This document shows, piece after piece, positions 21,615 through 63,673 of a stretch of 64,000 nucleotides of DNA. The stretch spans positions 428,501-492,500 of the forward strand of contig JAAOOA010000157.1 in the NCBI GenBank assembly GCA_012861695.1, written 5' to 3'. Numbering within the stretch: the first letter of the stretch is position 1; every line of letters starts with the position of its first letter. Below the pieces are notes generated by a model. The model saw only the letters and a program-made list of their open reading frames with translations. It was not told the origin of the DNA and did no database searches. A program made the translations under genes and the position numbers. This DNA comes from Trematomus loennbergii (taxonomy: Eukaryota; Chordata; Actinopteri; Perciformes; Nototheniidae).

Positions 21615-22814
21615 GGTGCCGTTTACACGAGGACAAAACGGCTTGTATCTGCATAGTTTCTCTTGCGTATAGCCCTATTTTTTACATGAGGCCGATAGAA
21701 ACGGACCCCACAAACGATAACGGGTCCCAAGGTGGATAGATTTGCAAACGAAACTCTCTGGGGGTCAAACGAGTCCGTGTAATCGCCTCTATACGAATAT
21801 TTCCTGAAAAAATAACGATAGCCCCACCTCTGCTGCTCACTGCTGTAGCATGGCCAGTAGCCATCTGTAACGATCAACTATCAAAAATAGCTGTGTTAAT
21901 TAAACGCACAAGGGGTTCTTGAATGAAATAATATTATAAAAGGCAAACCAGAATTGTTAACGCCCAATATACTCCTTAAACAAAATAAACAGAGTCAGAT
22001 TTCATGCATTGATCCATTATATTGACAATTTTCCAGCCAAACAACACAAACAAAATTAAACAGTCCGCTCTGCGATACACCAAAATGGTCTTTACTGCCT
22101 AATCCAGGCCATTATTGTTCATTGCTCCTGCGCCCGTCGGCGGCAAAAAGAGAAATGTTTGTAGGCCTATTCAGGCTATAATCCACACAAAAAAGGAAAC
22201 GGAGGACCGGCGTGTCCCAGAGGAGCGATCTCACCCGGTGTTTGTAGAGAATATCTCTCTTTCTGAGCGCGTCCTCTCCACGGAGACGTGCTTCTTGGTC
22301 GGTCGATGTAATATCCACAGATTCGGTTTCTTTCAGTTAACTTCCCCGTTGCATTTATCCATATATTTACATGCTGAGGAAATGACTATATCCCACTGAA
22401 TACCAGCAATCGCCACACACACTTCCTCCTGTCAGTAGCTACTGCTAGTGCTACTGCTACTGACCATGCTACAGATGTTAGTGCAAAATCTACAGCTCCT
22501 CTACCACAACCATCAGCAACAAGTGGACATGGAGAATTACATGAACTACATGTTGCTAAATCCACCGCGGGGCATAAACAGAAGGGTAGCCATGGCAACA
22601 TTGCGGCGGGGCTGCTGGGCTGCCCTTCTTCGCTGCTTTTGGTGTATTTTGGCGGAAGTTACAGCGCCACTTACAGTCCCGGCATATGTACTACAGCGTT
22701 TCCAGCGGCCTCGTTTGAACAGACACGTTAAATGAAACGAATGCATGTGAACGGAAGACTTTTTTGAATACGCATACTGTGCATAAACGCAAACGTTCCC
22801 GTGTGCACAACGCC
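21615..22814. mobile_element. ~1.2-kb Harbinger-like element, copy 2 (longest)
   Basis: Same family as 8337-9320 and 57460-58432, starting GGTGCCGTTTACACGAGG. This copy keeps about 0.2 kb (roughly 22028-22225) missing from the others, so it is closer to the ancestral form. It appears to sit inside another element whose halves are at 21550-21614 (TTTTCTACCAAACCGGTTCC) and 22815-22960. Confidence 0.8.
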
Positions 22815-24129
22815 TTAAACTAGGTTTCTTCCTGTTTCCACCGCAGCGGCTCTAAGCACCGAAAACCGGTTCTTAGCTGGCCCCACTCGGCTGCCCGGCA
22901 AGAACCAAGAACCATATGTCACGCTTACGTCGGAGGGGGGCGAGATTAACCTGAGCAATAACAGTTCATGGCGAGTACGGCAAATAAAAGTTGTAACCAG
23001 CAGTAGCGCTGAGCAAAGTGACTAGAATGCGACCACACACTTATAAAAAACAAACTCACTTTATAAAGTCAGGCAACACTAACCAGGCTTCGTGTGATTT
23101 ATTTTTTACCTTACTTGAACCATCCGTTCGCTGTTATTGATCATTGTGGAGAGCAAGCAGACGTTTTCCTGTTTTGTATTATAGCAGCTATCGGATGGAA
23201 TCAATACATGGGGAACACAGGTTGTCATGTCCGACTATCACAAGTAGAATCATAATGAAAAATACGTCTGTAAAATGTGCCTGTAGAAAACGGCTTATGC
23301 CACAATAGGATAGCAACAAGTAATCAAGATAGATCTAGATCCCTCCGCTTCGTGTCGGGCTCCTGATCAGCCTGTCGGTGTTCTTTTCCCCATAATGACC
23401 GCGTCGCTGCACATTATCCCTTACTTAAGAACAATGAAAATGCTCTCCTCTCACTGATCACCATGGAAATCTCTGATCTCTGGACACGTTGTTAACTCAA
23501 ATATAAACACCTGTGTCATGGAACACGATGATGTCATAACTCCAACTGACATGCTCAGAGCAGCAGACTTCAGATAATGGTTAATGGTCCTGCCCTCAAC
23601 AGCTCTACGTCAATTATGGGGTTTCATCATATGCCATTTCGCCATAAAAGACGATGTCGCTATACATTAACTCCTATGAAAATGTTCAAAAAGTGCTCAA
23701 ACTTCACATGTGTGCTAACAGTCCAGTCGTGAAGACATCTACAGGACAGTTTTGAGATTTCTTCAAATGCCGTTGCCATGGCAACACAATGCTCGCCATG
23801 AAACAAATGCTCCAAACGGCCCAAAACTTCACAGGTTTGGTAACGATGCAGCCATCAACGCATCTAAGCGTATTATGGGATGTCATCAAATGCCGTTGGC
23901 ATGGCGACAGATCATTCGCCATCAAGTTAGTTCAAAGTTTGCAGTTCAAATATTCTGCTGCTTTTCCAAGCCTTTTTACTTTCTTTTCTTCTCTCATCAC
24001 ACATTCAAGCCCCCAGTGTTCATGTATCATTTCAATCTAAATTCTTCACTTTCTTCTTACACATTACATTTCAGCATAGCAGTTTAGCGTCAGCTTTTCA
24101 GCATAAAGCATTCCCACTAGCAATTTCTT
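22815..24129. other. Intergenic repeat-rich sequence
   Basis: 22815-22960 continues the element interrupted by copy 2. 23630-23940 contains degenerate tandem segments sharing CAAATGCCGTTG(C/G)CATGGC and a paired ACTTCACA motif, about 120 bp apart. No gene was recognised. Confidence 0.4.
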
Positions 24130-24790
24130 CAGGAATTGCATTCTCTAGTTGAGATTAAAATCTCTTTTCCAAGAGTGACCTGGCCAAGAAGGGCAGCATG
24201 AACGAAGTTACAACAGATAAAACACAGACAAGACAGGCAGACAAATACAGCTGTAAAACACAAATAAAATGGCACATTAGCCAGTCAATATGCGAAAAAA
24301 AAAAATCATTAAAAACTGACAAAATTTAAAACGATTTTAGGATATACGAGCACTCACATCTACCAATGGTGTCGTGTTCTCTGTCCTTTAAGATGGACCT
24401 GAATTCCCCCATAGTGATTAAATCTGAGAGTTTCAGCTCCTTCTGTTCCAAGCTGTGGGGGCAGCATATTTAAAAGCTGTTTTACCCAGTTTTGTTCTCA
24501 CTGTAGGAACCAGCATCTGAATAAAATCTTGGGAGCGCAGGCCATATAGACTTTCTCTTTGACACATATATGTGCAAATGTAGGAGGGAACCAACCCAAG
24601 CAGAGATTTATAAATAAAACCCAACCAATGGGAAAGTCTGCGAGCAGACAAAGATGGCCAATTAGCAGCAGCATATAAAGTGCAATGGTGTACTCGATAT
24701 CCACATCCATTAATAAAATGTAAGGCACAATGGTACACAGTATCCAAGCTCTTTAGGCACTGGTCAGAGTTAACGGTAGACTAAACTCTG
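24130..24790 (-). mobile_element. Non-LTR retrotransposon C-terminal fragment
   Basis: The minus strand encodes a recognisable LINE ORF2 tail: H-H-C-T-L-Y-A-A, then LGFIYKSLLGLVPSYICTYM and TKLGKTAFKYAAPTAWN. Only the 3' end is present, as expected from 5'-truncated insertion. Confidence 0.75.
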
Positions 24791-25464
24791 CGGTGAGTTA
24801 ACGGTAAACTAAACTCCGGTGGACGAGCAGCACTGCAGCGGTCGGTAAATGCAGCTGAACCACATTAATAAACAATGAAGCATGGCACTCAGGAGAAAGG
24901 TATAAGGGTTGAGAAGTACACTGTAAAAACTGTTGCTTTGGTACAAATTTAAAATAATGTGTGTTCCAAGCAATTTTAAGAGTTTAGTCAACTTTTGCAT
25001 TTTTTGAGTTGGTGAAATGTACTTTTTTTAGTTTTCCTCTACTCAAGAACATGTTACTTTGCTAAAACTTAAAAACAATGTGTCAACAGTTTCCAAGCAA
25101 TTATAGGAGTTGGGTAAACTCACTAATGTGATTTTTTCTGCAGGTGAAAAGATGAGTTGAGCCTACAATTAAAAGCCAAGATATTAAGTGTAACCAATGC
25201 AAATAACAATCTGCTAAGAACCACATAAGACAAGAATAAATAAAGTAAATTATAAAACACAATTGAGTTGCCGGAACCTATATACGACAAACTCTTCCTG
25301 ATTTCAATCCAACCCTTTAAATATTTGATAGCATTGAAACATTGCAGATTGAACAAATAGATTTAAAAAAGGGAACGTTATGGACATGTTAATACATTTT
25401 ATTAAAATGTGATTATTTCAAAACAGTTTTCATAAAACAGTAAGAAGTTAAGCACAACACATAC

Positions 25465-26035
25465 TAGTACTTCTACTTTTATTCAAGTACAAGATCTGAG
25501 TACTTCTCCCACCTCTGGAACCCTTGCACCTGGGGTAAGCACAGTTTGAATCAGCTTTTGTGAGTAACCGCACACAGAGCCGTTTAAGCTTAATGTTGCT
25601 TTTACTGATACTCACACTCTATAAGAAATGTATATTTACATTAAATTCATTTCTTTTTGTTAAATCCATTACTTTGAAATGATCTGGGTCCCTCTATTGT
25701 TATGGCTCACCAGCCAGTAGGTGATAGTGGGACATTTCCTCATTTGCCAGGCTGACTGTCTGTGTAAACAGATACTGTATGTGCAACTCTAATGACAAGA
25801 CTATAGTCCTTTCAAAAGTAATAGCTGTTACAGTAAGGAATCCGTGTGTACACAAGCAGTATGCAGTGTAGGCTTACCCATCTACACCTTTTGTACATGT
25901 TAGTTTTGAAGGCAGTTTCTCATGCCATGCTGTATCTTAATACAACAGACCTAAGAAAACAATGACAGCTTTTTGAACTGTCTCTATTAATATATTGAGT
26001 TGAGTGACAAACAGGGGAGTTAGTCCCCACAGTTA
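25465..26035. repeat. Duplicated segment, copy 1
   Basis: Nearly identical to 29456-29850 (both contain TTCAAGTACAAGATCTGAGT and CTTGCACCTGGGGTAAGCAC). This copy has about 0.17 kb extra at roughly 25610-25790. The duplicated block ends at GGGAGTTAGTCCCCACA in both. Confidence 0.85.
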
Positions 26036-26574
26036 TTGAGTCTATGTAAGTTTACTGCTTGGCTCAGATCCACCAACGTCAGCAAGATCTCACCTCTATT
26101 AACTCCTGAAGAACCAGGTTCAATTAGTTGCTGTTTCAATTCAGACGACCCGCTAAATCTGTTTAAGCGATCCCGAAGGATTTTGATATCAGTAAATGAG
26201 GTGTGGCCCTACCTAAGTGTTAGTGTGGCAGTGTGCAATCTTACCTTTGAAGCAGGAGAGGAGAGCGCAGATGTCTTTTAAGTTGTCCCAATCCAAAAGG
26301 TGGGATCAGTTTATTTGAAGAAAAATTGGTCCACATTTGTACTGGGTTTCTACCTTATCTCTTTACAACATGACAATTCTACAAAACTGCTGTGATCATG
26401 TTCTAATATGAAACTTTAATTCACAGTTTTACATTTATTACCCTAAATTGTAACTTCAACTGCCCAATTCAGTTGTGACATTTAAAATCGTCCGACAGTA
26501 TTTAGAGGCATCTCCTCATAAATGGCCGGTGATAATAAAAGCACATTCAAACTTTCATTCACCAAATCAATTCA

Positions 26575-26671
26575 CATCAATTCCATACCTATATTCCGAC
26601 AGGTGGCGAGAGACTAACATTCACAAACACATACCTATATTCCGCATGAATTCGGAGGAAGATTCCTCAAG
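26575..26671. repeat. Left flank of LINE copy B, part of a tandem array
   Basis: Motifs CATACCTATATTCCG(C), GACAGGTGGCG and GAATTCGGAGGAAGATTCCT recur on the other side of the LINE at 28000-28115, in units of about 70 bp. Confidence 0.8.
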
Positions 26672-27992
26672 GTTCAAGTTCAAGGTTCTTTATTGTCAAT
26701 CTGACATAGCTACAGAGTAATTATGTAGTTGAAAATCTTATGTCACAGGCTTCTCCAACAATGCAACATAATAATACAATATAAAAAGAATACAAAAAGA
26801 AAATAGTTATAAAATAAATGAGTATGTGGAATAGTGCAGTACGAGTCTATATACAAGTTATTGGAATGATATATATATTAGATAGTAGATACATATACTG
26901 AGTAGCAGATGAATGTTTGAAGTTGTTTCAACAGTTCAATTTTTAACAGTCTCACTGCCCGCGGGAAGAAACTGTCTCCGAATCTTCTTGTCCTTGCCAG
27001 GATGCTGCGGTAACGTCTGCCAGACGGCAACAGAAAGAACAGTTTGTGGCTGGGGTGATGGGGGTCTTTGATAATCCGTATTTCTTCCTGAGCCGCTGGG
27101 AGTAAAGGTCCTCCATGGATGGCAGCTCCGTCCTGGTGATGTGCTGTGCAGTTTTCACCACCCTCTGTAAAGCCTTACGATCGAGGTCGGTGCAGCTGCC
27201 GTACCAGGCCGTCATGCTGCCAGTCAGGATACTCTCTATCGTGCACCTGTAGAAGTTGCAGAGTATCCTGGAATCCATTTTGAACCTCCTCAACCTGCGG
27301 AGGAAGAAGAGCCGCTGTCGAGCTTTCTTGGTGATGGTGGTGGTGTGAAGAGACCATGTCAGGTCCTCAGTGATGTGGACCCCAAGGAACCTGAAGCTTG
27401 ACTCTCTCCACCGTAGTCCCATTGATGGCGATGGGGGCGTGTCCCTCTCCCTGCTGCTTCCTGTAATCCACAATCAGCTCCTTTGTTTTGCTGATGTTGA
27501 GATGGAGGTTGTTATCCTGGCACCAAGATGTCAGGTTTTCGACCTCCTCTCTGTACGCCGTCTCGTCATCGTCTGTGATCTGGCCGATGACGGTCGTGTC
27601 ATCAGCAAACTTCACGATGGTGTTGGAGCTGTGTGTGGCCACGCAGTCGTGGTGAACAGGGAGTAGAGGAGAGGGCTGAGCACGCAGCCTTGAGGGGCAC
27701 CGGTGTTGAGATCAGGGTGGAGGATGTGATGTTTCCCACCCGCACTGCCTGGGGTCTGCCCGTCAGGAAGTTCAGGATCCAGTCACAGAGGGCGCTGTTG
27801 AGCCCGAGGTCTCTGAGCTTGATGGCCAGCTTGGAGGGCACAATGGTATTGAATGCTGAACTGTAGTCAATGAACAGCATTCTCACATATGTGTTCCTGT
27901 TCTTCGGGTCCAGGTGTGAGAGGGCAGTGTGGAGGGTGAGGGCTATGGCGTCGTCTGTGGACCTGTTTGCTCTGTAGGCAAACTGCAGGTGG
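26672..27992 (-). mobile_element. CR1/L2-like LINE, copy B
   Basis: Minus-strand reverse transcriptase in order: [20 protein letters not shown] (27880 down), [12 protein letters not shown], a [12 protein letters not shown] block now shifted out of frame, [10 protein letters not shown] (27600 region), then [13 protein letters not shown] and the C-terminus at about 26960. The 3' tail AAGGTTCTTTATTGTCAA is at 26680. It is 5'-truncated and has at least two frameshifts, so it is dead. It is the same family as copy A. Confidence 0.88.
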
Positions 27993-27999
27993 CAGGCCT

Positions 28000-28115
28000 A
28001 ACCTTCACAAACAGATACCTATATTCCGACAGGTGGCGGGACTAACATTCACAAGCACATACCTATATCCCGCATGAATTCGGAGGAAGATTCCTCACAG
28101 GTGGCGGGCTTAACA
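28000..28115. repeat. Right flank of LINE copy B, tandem units
   Basis: Two further copies of the unit containing CCTATAT(T/C)CCG, GACAGGTGGCGGG and GAATTCGGAGGAAGATTCCT, matching the left flank. The LINE therefore sits inside a small tandem array. Confidence 0.8.
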
Positions 28116-28263
28116 TTCACAACACACATCAATTCATTCCACTCATTCAACCCAGAAATTCACTCTGCATTCAACAAAGAAATTCGAGAGATATTTACCA
28201 AGTTTGAGAGAACCTTACCGGGAGCAAAAACCCAGCTTTACCGGGAGAGAGTATACCAGGGCG

Positions 28264-28378
<115 letters not shown>

Positions 28379-28899
28379 TGCTCCCTCTCTGCCAGTGTCT
28401 TTATGCTCAAAAACAGGACAGAAAAACCTAAAGACACCTCCTCCATACCCATATGTGTGGAAACTGTGCATGGCCTCTGATGTACAGGACTGGACATGAC
28501 CAGACATATTCTATGGCTATGGCATAAGACACACCTTCCCATGTTTGTGTAAAAAGGACATGACCCCTACTCTGCAGGACTTGCAAAATATTATTCTCGG
28601 CTATGACATAACCACCTTTTTGGGGCCTCAGTCTATTTCTCCTTAAGTCAGGAGCCCCCCTCCCTGTGTACTGCTGTGAGGGAAGAGGGAAGAAACCGTC
28701 TCTCCTCTTATCAGTGAAACCCATAAACCATTATAGGCCTTACACACTCAACTTAACAAACCACTTGTGTTTTGTTTATCCTGTAAATATAGAAAATCAT
28801 AAAATATGAAGCATTTTCATTGTGGGTTATACAAGAATATAATTGAGATATTTGATTATAATTAACTTTCGTTTTAAGTATTCAACCTAATATGGAGAT

Positions 28900-29012
28900 C
28901 TCAACACTATAATGGGTGATCTGTTTGGTATTTTGGGCAAAACACTTCAGAGACAGGTTTTGTATATGGCCCTATAATATATTGTTAAAATATAGCATAA
29001 TAGGTGAGCTTT
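28900..29012. repeat. Dispersed repeat, reverse copy of 21432-21530
   Basis: The reverse complement shares AATACCAAACAGATCACCCA and AGCTCACCTATTATGCTATA with the earlier copy. Confidence 0.65.
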
Positions 29013-29455
29013 AAGGGATGGTGGAGTCTTCCTTTGGTCAAAAGACTGCATGCAAAATCTCTGCGTTCATAACGACTTTTGAACCCTATTAATATACAGT
29101 AATGAGTTTTGGTCTTTGCAATGTGCCCGCTACTTTCATACATCTTACAGTATGTGGTTGCAGCAGCTCTTGAAGGTTGCGCTGTCTACCTAGACGTCAT
29201 ACAAAGTATTTGTGCTCTGTTTGGGTAGTGTACAAGTGTTATTGAATTTGTACAGTCTCAATCAGTTGATCTGAAATTAGATGTCAAGGTCAAAACATAT
29301 GATGTATATTATTCTGAAATAGACCAATCTTCAGAATGAGTACTTTCACTTTTGGTACTTTAAGTATATTTTGATGCTAATACTTTTGTAATTTTACTTG
29401 AGTAACATTTTGAATGCAGGACTTTTACTTGTAACAGAGTATTCCTACACTCTGG

Positions 29456-29850
29456 TACTTCTACTTTTATTCAAGTACAAGATCTGAGTACTTCTCCCAC
29501 CTCTGGAACCCTTGCACCTGGGGTAAGCACAGTTTGAATCAGCTTTTGTGAGTAACCGCACACAGAGCCGTTTAAGCTTAATGTTGCTTTTACTGATAAA
29601 AAAGCTCTAATGACAAGACTATAGTCCTTTCAAAAGTAATAGCTGTTACAGTAAGGAATCCGTGTGTACACAAGCAGTGTGCAGTGTAGGCTTACCCATC
29701 TATACCTTTTGTACATGTTAGTTTTGAAGGCAGTTCCTCATGCCATGCTGTATCTTAATACAACAGACCAAAGAAAACAATGACAGCTTTTTGAACTGTC
29801 TCTATTAATATATTGAGTTGAGTGACAAACAGGGAGTTAGTCCCCACATT
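29456..29850. repeat. Duplicated segment, copy 2
   Basis: See 25465-26035. It lacks the 0.17-kb internal part and differs by scattered substitutions. Upstream, at 29340-29455, TACTTT/AAGTAC-rich sequence of a common fish DNA-element end leads into it. Confidence 0.85.
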
Positions 29851-29989
29851 TTGCCTTAAAAGTGTTCAAGTGCGGGTTAAAGCTTGCAAACAAGGGATCT
29901 TTCAGTAGTGATTTGGGGACTAAGATACTTTAGTAATTTTATATATATTAATTTTATTTAGGCAAAGTTATCTTTAAAATGTACACTAA

Positions 29990-31330
29990 TATTAATAATA
30001 ATAATAAACTTTATTTATATAGCACCTTTCATGCTTGACGCAGCCCAAAGTGCTTTACAGAGTATGACAAAACAAATTACAATAACAAATGAGGAACATA
30101 ATTAAAAATTAAAAATATAGGTCTTTAATTTACTTTAAAAATTCCAATTGAGGTTGCCGTTCTAAGATCAAATGGAAATGAGTTTTCTTGTAATGCACTC
30201 TTAGGTACTTTTAAAAGTGAAACATTGGAGGATCTAAGTGTCCTTGCTGGTTGATAAAATGAGAGACAGTCACTTAAATATGTTAGGGCAAGGTTATGTA
30301 AAGCCTTGTAAATCATTAAAAGCACTTTAAAATCAATTCTGAAGAGCACCGGTAACCAGTGCATTGATTCCAGCACAAGCGAAATGTGGTCTCTTTTTTG
30401 TGTGTTTGTTAAAATCCTGGCTGCAGCATTCTGAACTAATTGCCATTTATTTGTGGATTCTTTAGGGAGACCAGTAAACAGAATTGCAATAATCCAAGCG
30501 ACTGGTAATAAAAGCATGTACAACCATTTCAGCATCATTCTGAGTTAAAAATGGTCTGATCCTGGCAATGTTCCTTAAGTGGAAAAACAAAGTTTTTGCA
30601 ACCTTGTTAAAATGGCTTAAAAATGTTAAATCACAGTCAAAAATTACCCTAAGATTTGTAACTTTAGTTTTTATATATTTGGACATGCTGGAAAACAAAG
30701 ACTCTACTCTGCCGTTCTGCTTTTGGGCCTACTAGTAACATTTTAGTTTTTTGCTCATTTCTATTTAAGAAGTTATCATTCATTCATCCAATTATTTACA
30801 ACATTAAGACAGGTAAAAAGGTTATTTACAGAACCGGGGGTTTGGGGTGAAATGGAGATATACAATTGTGTGTCATCGGCGTAACTGATATTTCACATTG
30901 TAATAGTTTATGATATTGCCAAGAGGGAGCATGTATAATGAAAATAGAATAGGGCCCAGAATGCTTCCTTGAAGAATTCCATATTCAATGTTATAGGTTT
31001 GTGACACAAAGTCTCCCAAACTTACAAAGAATTTCCTTACAGACAGGTATGAGCGAAACCATCCAAGGACTGTCCCTGAGAGACCCACCCATTTCTCAAG
31101 ACGGTTCATTCAAATACTGTGATCGATTGTGTCTAATGCTGCACTCAGATCTAAAAGAAAGAGGACAGCTACATTGTTGGAATCGATTATCATTCTTAGG
31201 TCATTCGCTACCTTTAATAAAGCTGTTTCAGTGCTGTGGTTTGTTCGATAGCCAGACTGGAATTTATCAAAAATGTTATTGTTGTTAAGATGATGGAGTA
31301 ATTGGTTGAAAACAATCTTTATATATTATC
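29990..31330 (-). mobile_element. L2-like LINE fragment
   Basis: 3' tail at 30000 (ACTTTATTTATATAGCACC). Going right on the minus strand: the C-terminal region (NAAARILTNTQKRDHISLVL and LHNLALTYLSD), RIRPFLTQNDAEMVVHAF with SRLDYCNSVYW, and the catalytic-region block GILQGSILGPILFSLYM near 30980. Multiple frameshifts; not functional. Confidence 0.85.
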
Positions 31331-34300
31331 AAATTATTTTTAACCCATAAATAAATTCAAGGTCTCTGCGCATGGTAAAGTACAGTATTCTTTCACAAAT
31401 GCAGCTTGATTCTAATATCTATCTGTCTGATACAGAAGCAATTATTTTGACTTTTGTGGATGCACCTTTTTAAACACAACTGGTCCGAAAATTAGTTAAA
31501 TAGGGATTGTGATCTAAATAGGATGTATAATTTGTGGAATACATTTTTCCTGTGATAATGTAGGAAATCTTATTTCATGGGGACCTTACGTTGGAAAAGT
31601 AAACAGACAGAACATGACATCATCTTGGTTGGAACTAAATAAGAGAGATGAGAACAGGATGGGGGAAGGATAAGTGTGACAGCGCGGTAAAATGAAAAGA
31701 TAACTTTGGTTGAAGTGAGAGTGCCAAAAACCAATCAACACCTTTCACATCAATGTTATTTTGCACTAATTACATAACAAACACAAACACTCCAAATTCA
31801 ATTTGCCTTCATTCAACCGGATCCAACCGGCATCATGTCCTACACATATAAGTCTCTCCACCCTGCCTTCCAAAGCACTCCTCCAGGTCAGCTACAGGTA
31901 CAGTACCGCTGCTCTGCTCAGAACTGTGCTGTCAGGGAACTATTACAGGGGATTACATTATCTGATTGGGTTTTGGATTATTTACATTATTTGTAGGTTT
32001 GTGAAGTGCAGACCATTTCTGGAGCCTATCTGAGGTAGCATAGATAGTTCCCAGAAGCTAGGACTGAAGGGAATGATTTATGGTCAATCACTATTTACAC
32101 TTCACTATTTATACAGTATAGAGGTAGCTTCTGTAAAAAATGAAAAAGATGTTTAGTTTTAAGTTTGCTAAATTTGTCTCAAAAGTATAGCAAAGATGTA
32201 CTTTTGGATTACTATTGATAAAAAATGTTGGTAATGCAATTAGCATTACATTCAACATCTGGGTATTTTTTATTGTTTTTTTATCTTTGAATTTGTTTGA
32301 GGATTGCTGTTTCTAGAGCTTGTATCACTTTGCAGTACCTATACCACTGAGGACTGGATCATGTTCTGCACCATCAATTAATACAATTTCATGCATTCAT
32401 TCTGTAATGGCTTATGTTATGTATGTGACATGCCATGTAGCTAACGGTCATTTACGAGATAACTTTTATGATTGCTTGCAGTGGCATCCATATTTGAAAC
32501 TTCAAAGCATGTTTACATGGTCTTAGACGTTGTAGGCTTCCTCAGTTAGTGCATATTCGTTTCCTTCTGCAGTGATCTGCTGATACTTAACATTATTAGT
32601 GAAAATAATAACACTACAACTGTCTTTAGTCATATTGGTGTTACTCTCAACAGTATATACTTGTATATCCATAGCCTACAGCTATAGCCACTATGACTAA
32701 TTATGCTTGTACTGCTGCGCCCGCCTTAATTACACACTAAAGGCAATTCAATGAGTGACAAGGTAACAACAATGTCACAATAATCCAGGGTCAATATATA
32801 CAGTATATATTAGCCTACAGTCATATATCAATAAACCCTGTTCACTGGGGTAAGGGCAGTTTGACTAAGCCTTTGTAGATGGAGAGGTTGCCCCACCATG
32901 TGACCTGGCACACAGACACATTCAAGCCTGAAGTTGATACAGGCCAGTGATGCACTACTGATTTACTAGTAATCTCACTCTCACTCCATCAGATGGCCAT
33001 TTGTGTGTTCTGGAATATCACAGACGGTCGTCCAGGACAGCTGACAGCCGGCACGCATTCATTAATATATATCATTGTTTTCCTTTCATTTAACATCATC
33101 ATAGTTGTACACTGAGAGGCAACAGAGCTAATGCAGACATATTTTTTACTGGCCAGATATCTGCGATAGTATTAGGAGTTAAAATGGAGACATTGTGACA
33201 CTGCTGCTGAGGGCTCTGTGTTTCATGCTCCCTCCTGACCGGACATATCCTTCATCAAAAAGCAGAATATGAAGTATGACCGAGCATCTGATATCAGGTA
33301 CTGAGTGGTGTTACTGCAGCAGCAGATCTAATGACACTGAACAGTGGCTGTGTGGCTGCAGAGTGTTAATGGACAGTTGTTATTTAACTCGAAACAAGCC
33401 ACAATCGTGTGCGTGCACGCATGCTTGCGTCATGCATGCTTCGCTCTGCTACTTAATTAAATAGCACCACACCCTGCTCTTATCTCTGTGGGCTGGGCGA
33501 GACTCCAGGACTGTTTGACAGTCTGTCCCTGCTCTACAGATCACATTTGTTAATGCTTTTAAATTAATTTGCTTCTGTTAAATACGTTTCTTTTGATAAA
33601 CCATTGTTTGTCTCTCATGTTTGTCATGGTTTAAGAGCCAGCTCCTGACTCACCTCCTTTGGGCAGGCCTATTCTGTCTGTGTAAACACTTTTGTTCCGC
33701 TATAACTACAGAGCTTTAATTATTCATGTCACACAGGCATCATACCCAGCTTATACTATTATATAAAGTAAATCAAGTTTTTTTAGTAGATGTTAGTTAA
33801 AGGCAGTTTGCTCATGCCACAATGTGTGTCGATCATTTAGATCCTAAACAAATGCAAATGTTTACATCAGAGGATGAAAGAGGCAAAGAGAAAAGAGATT
33901 TGCAGAGGGAGGTAATAGTGGTAGTGGGGTTATCTCATATATACATTGAGGTATGGGACCTACCTCAATGTATTCCTAACGTATGTCCTTAGAGATTATT
34001 TTATCTAAGGACTTACGTAAATTATCTTTATAAATGAGTGAAAGCTTCTTTGAACCACAGTGACAGAGGACAGAGTCAAGGTCAAAGGCAAACATTAGAT
34101 GTTCCACTCAACACCACACTCAAGGCATTTTGCTGAGTGCGATGGACTTGCAAATGTCACAATAATCCAAGGTTCTATACACAGTATAGTAATATGATGA
34201 TTAACCTTGGTTATTCAAAACTATTCCAAATAACCTTGAAAAGAAAATTGGGTTGAAAACTACAAATATTTTTAGGGGAAATGAAAGAAAGCTGCATTCT

Positions 34301-34613
34301 CACGATTTGTCTCTGCCGGCCACAGCACCAGACTGACCAGGTCTCCACTTTTATTTTTCATAATTCATATTTTCTTATTAATGTATTGGCCTACTTCATC
34401 ATCTGAGAGTTAGAATTGGCAAATGCATGTTCATTGGATGTTAAATATCTGTGGGGGGTGGGCGTAAATGCTTTTCCAGAATTGAGTGTGTGCTGCTATT
34501 GTAAAACACAGAAAAGTGGCCGATGGAACTTGCCAATGCGTGTTAGGAAATGAAGCACAACACATGATGTTCAACACTTTATGCAAATGTGGTTTAAAAT
34601 GCAGCTCAACCCT
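31331..34613. other. Intergenic region upstream of the fcgbp-like gene
   Basis: About 3.3 kb without a recognisable exon or complete mobile element. It should include the fcgbp promoter. I see no convincing TATA box; a weak TTTAAAAT at about 34592 is noted only. Confidence 0.4.
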
Positions 34614-34615
34614 TG

Positions 34616-34689
<74 letters not shown>
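34614..34689. repeat. (TG)n array just before the fcgbp start codon
   Basis: About 38 TG dinucleotides with one interruption, ending about 9 bp before the ATG at 34699. It would lie in the 5' UTR or core promoter. Confidence 0.95.
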
Positions 34690-34691
<2 letters not shown>

Positions 34692-34698
34692 ATCAGCC

Positions 34699-63673
<28,975 letters not shown>

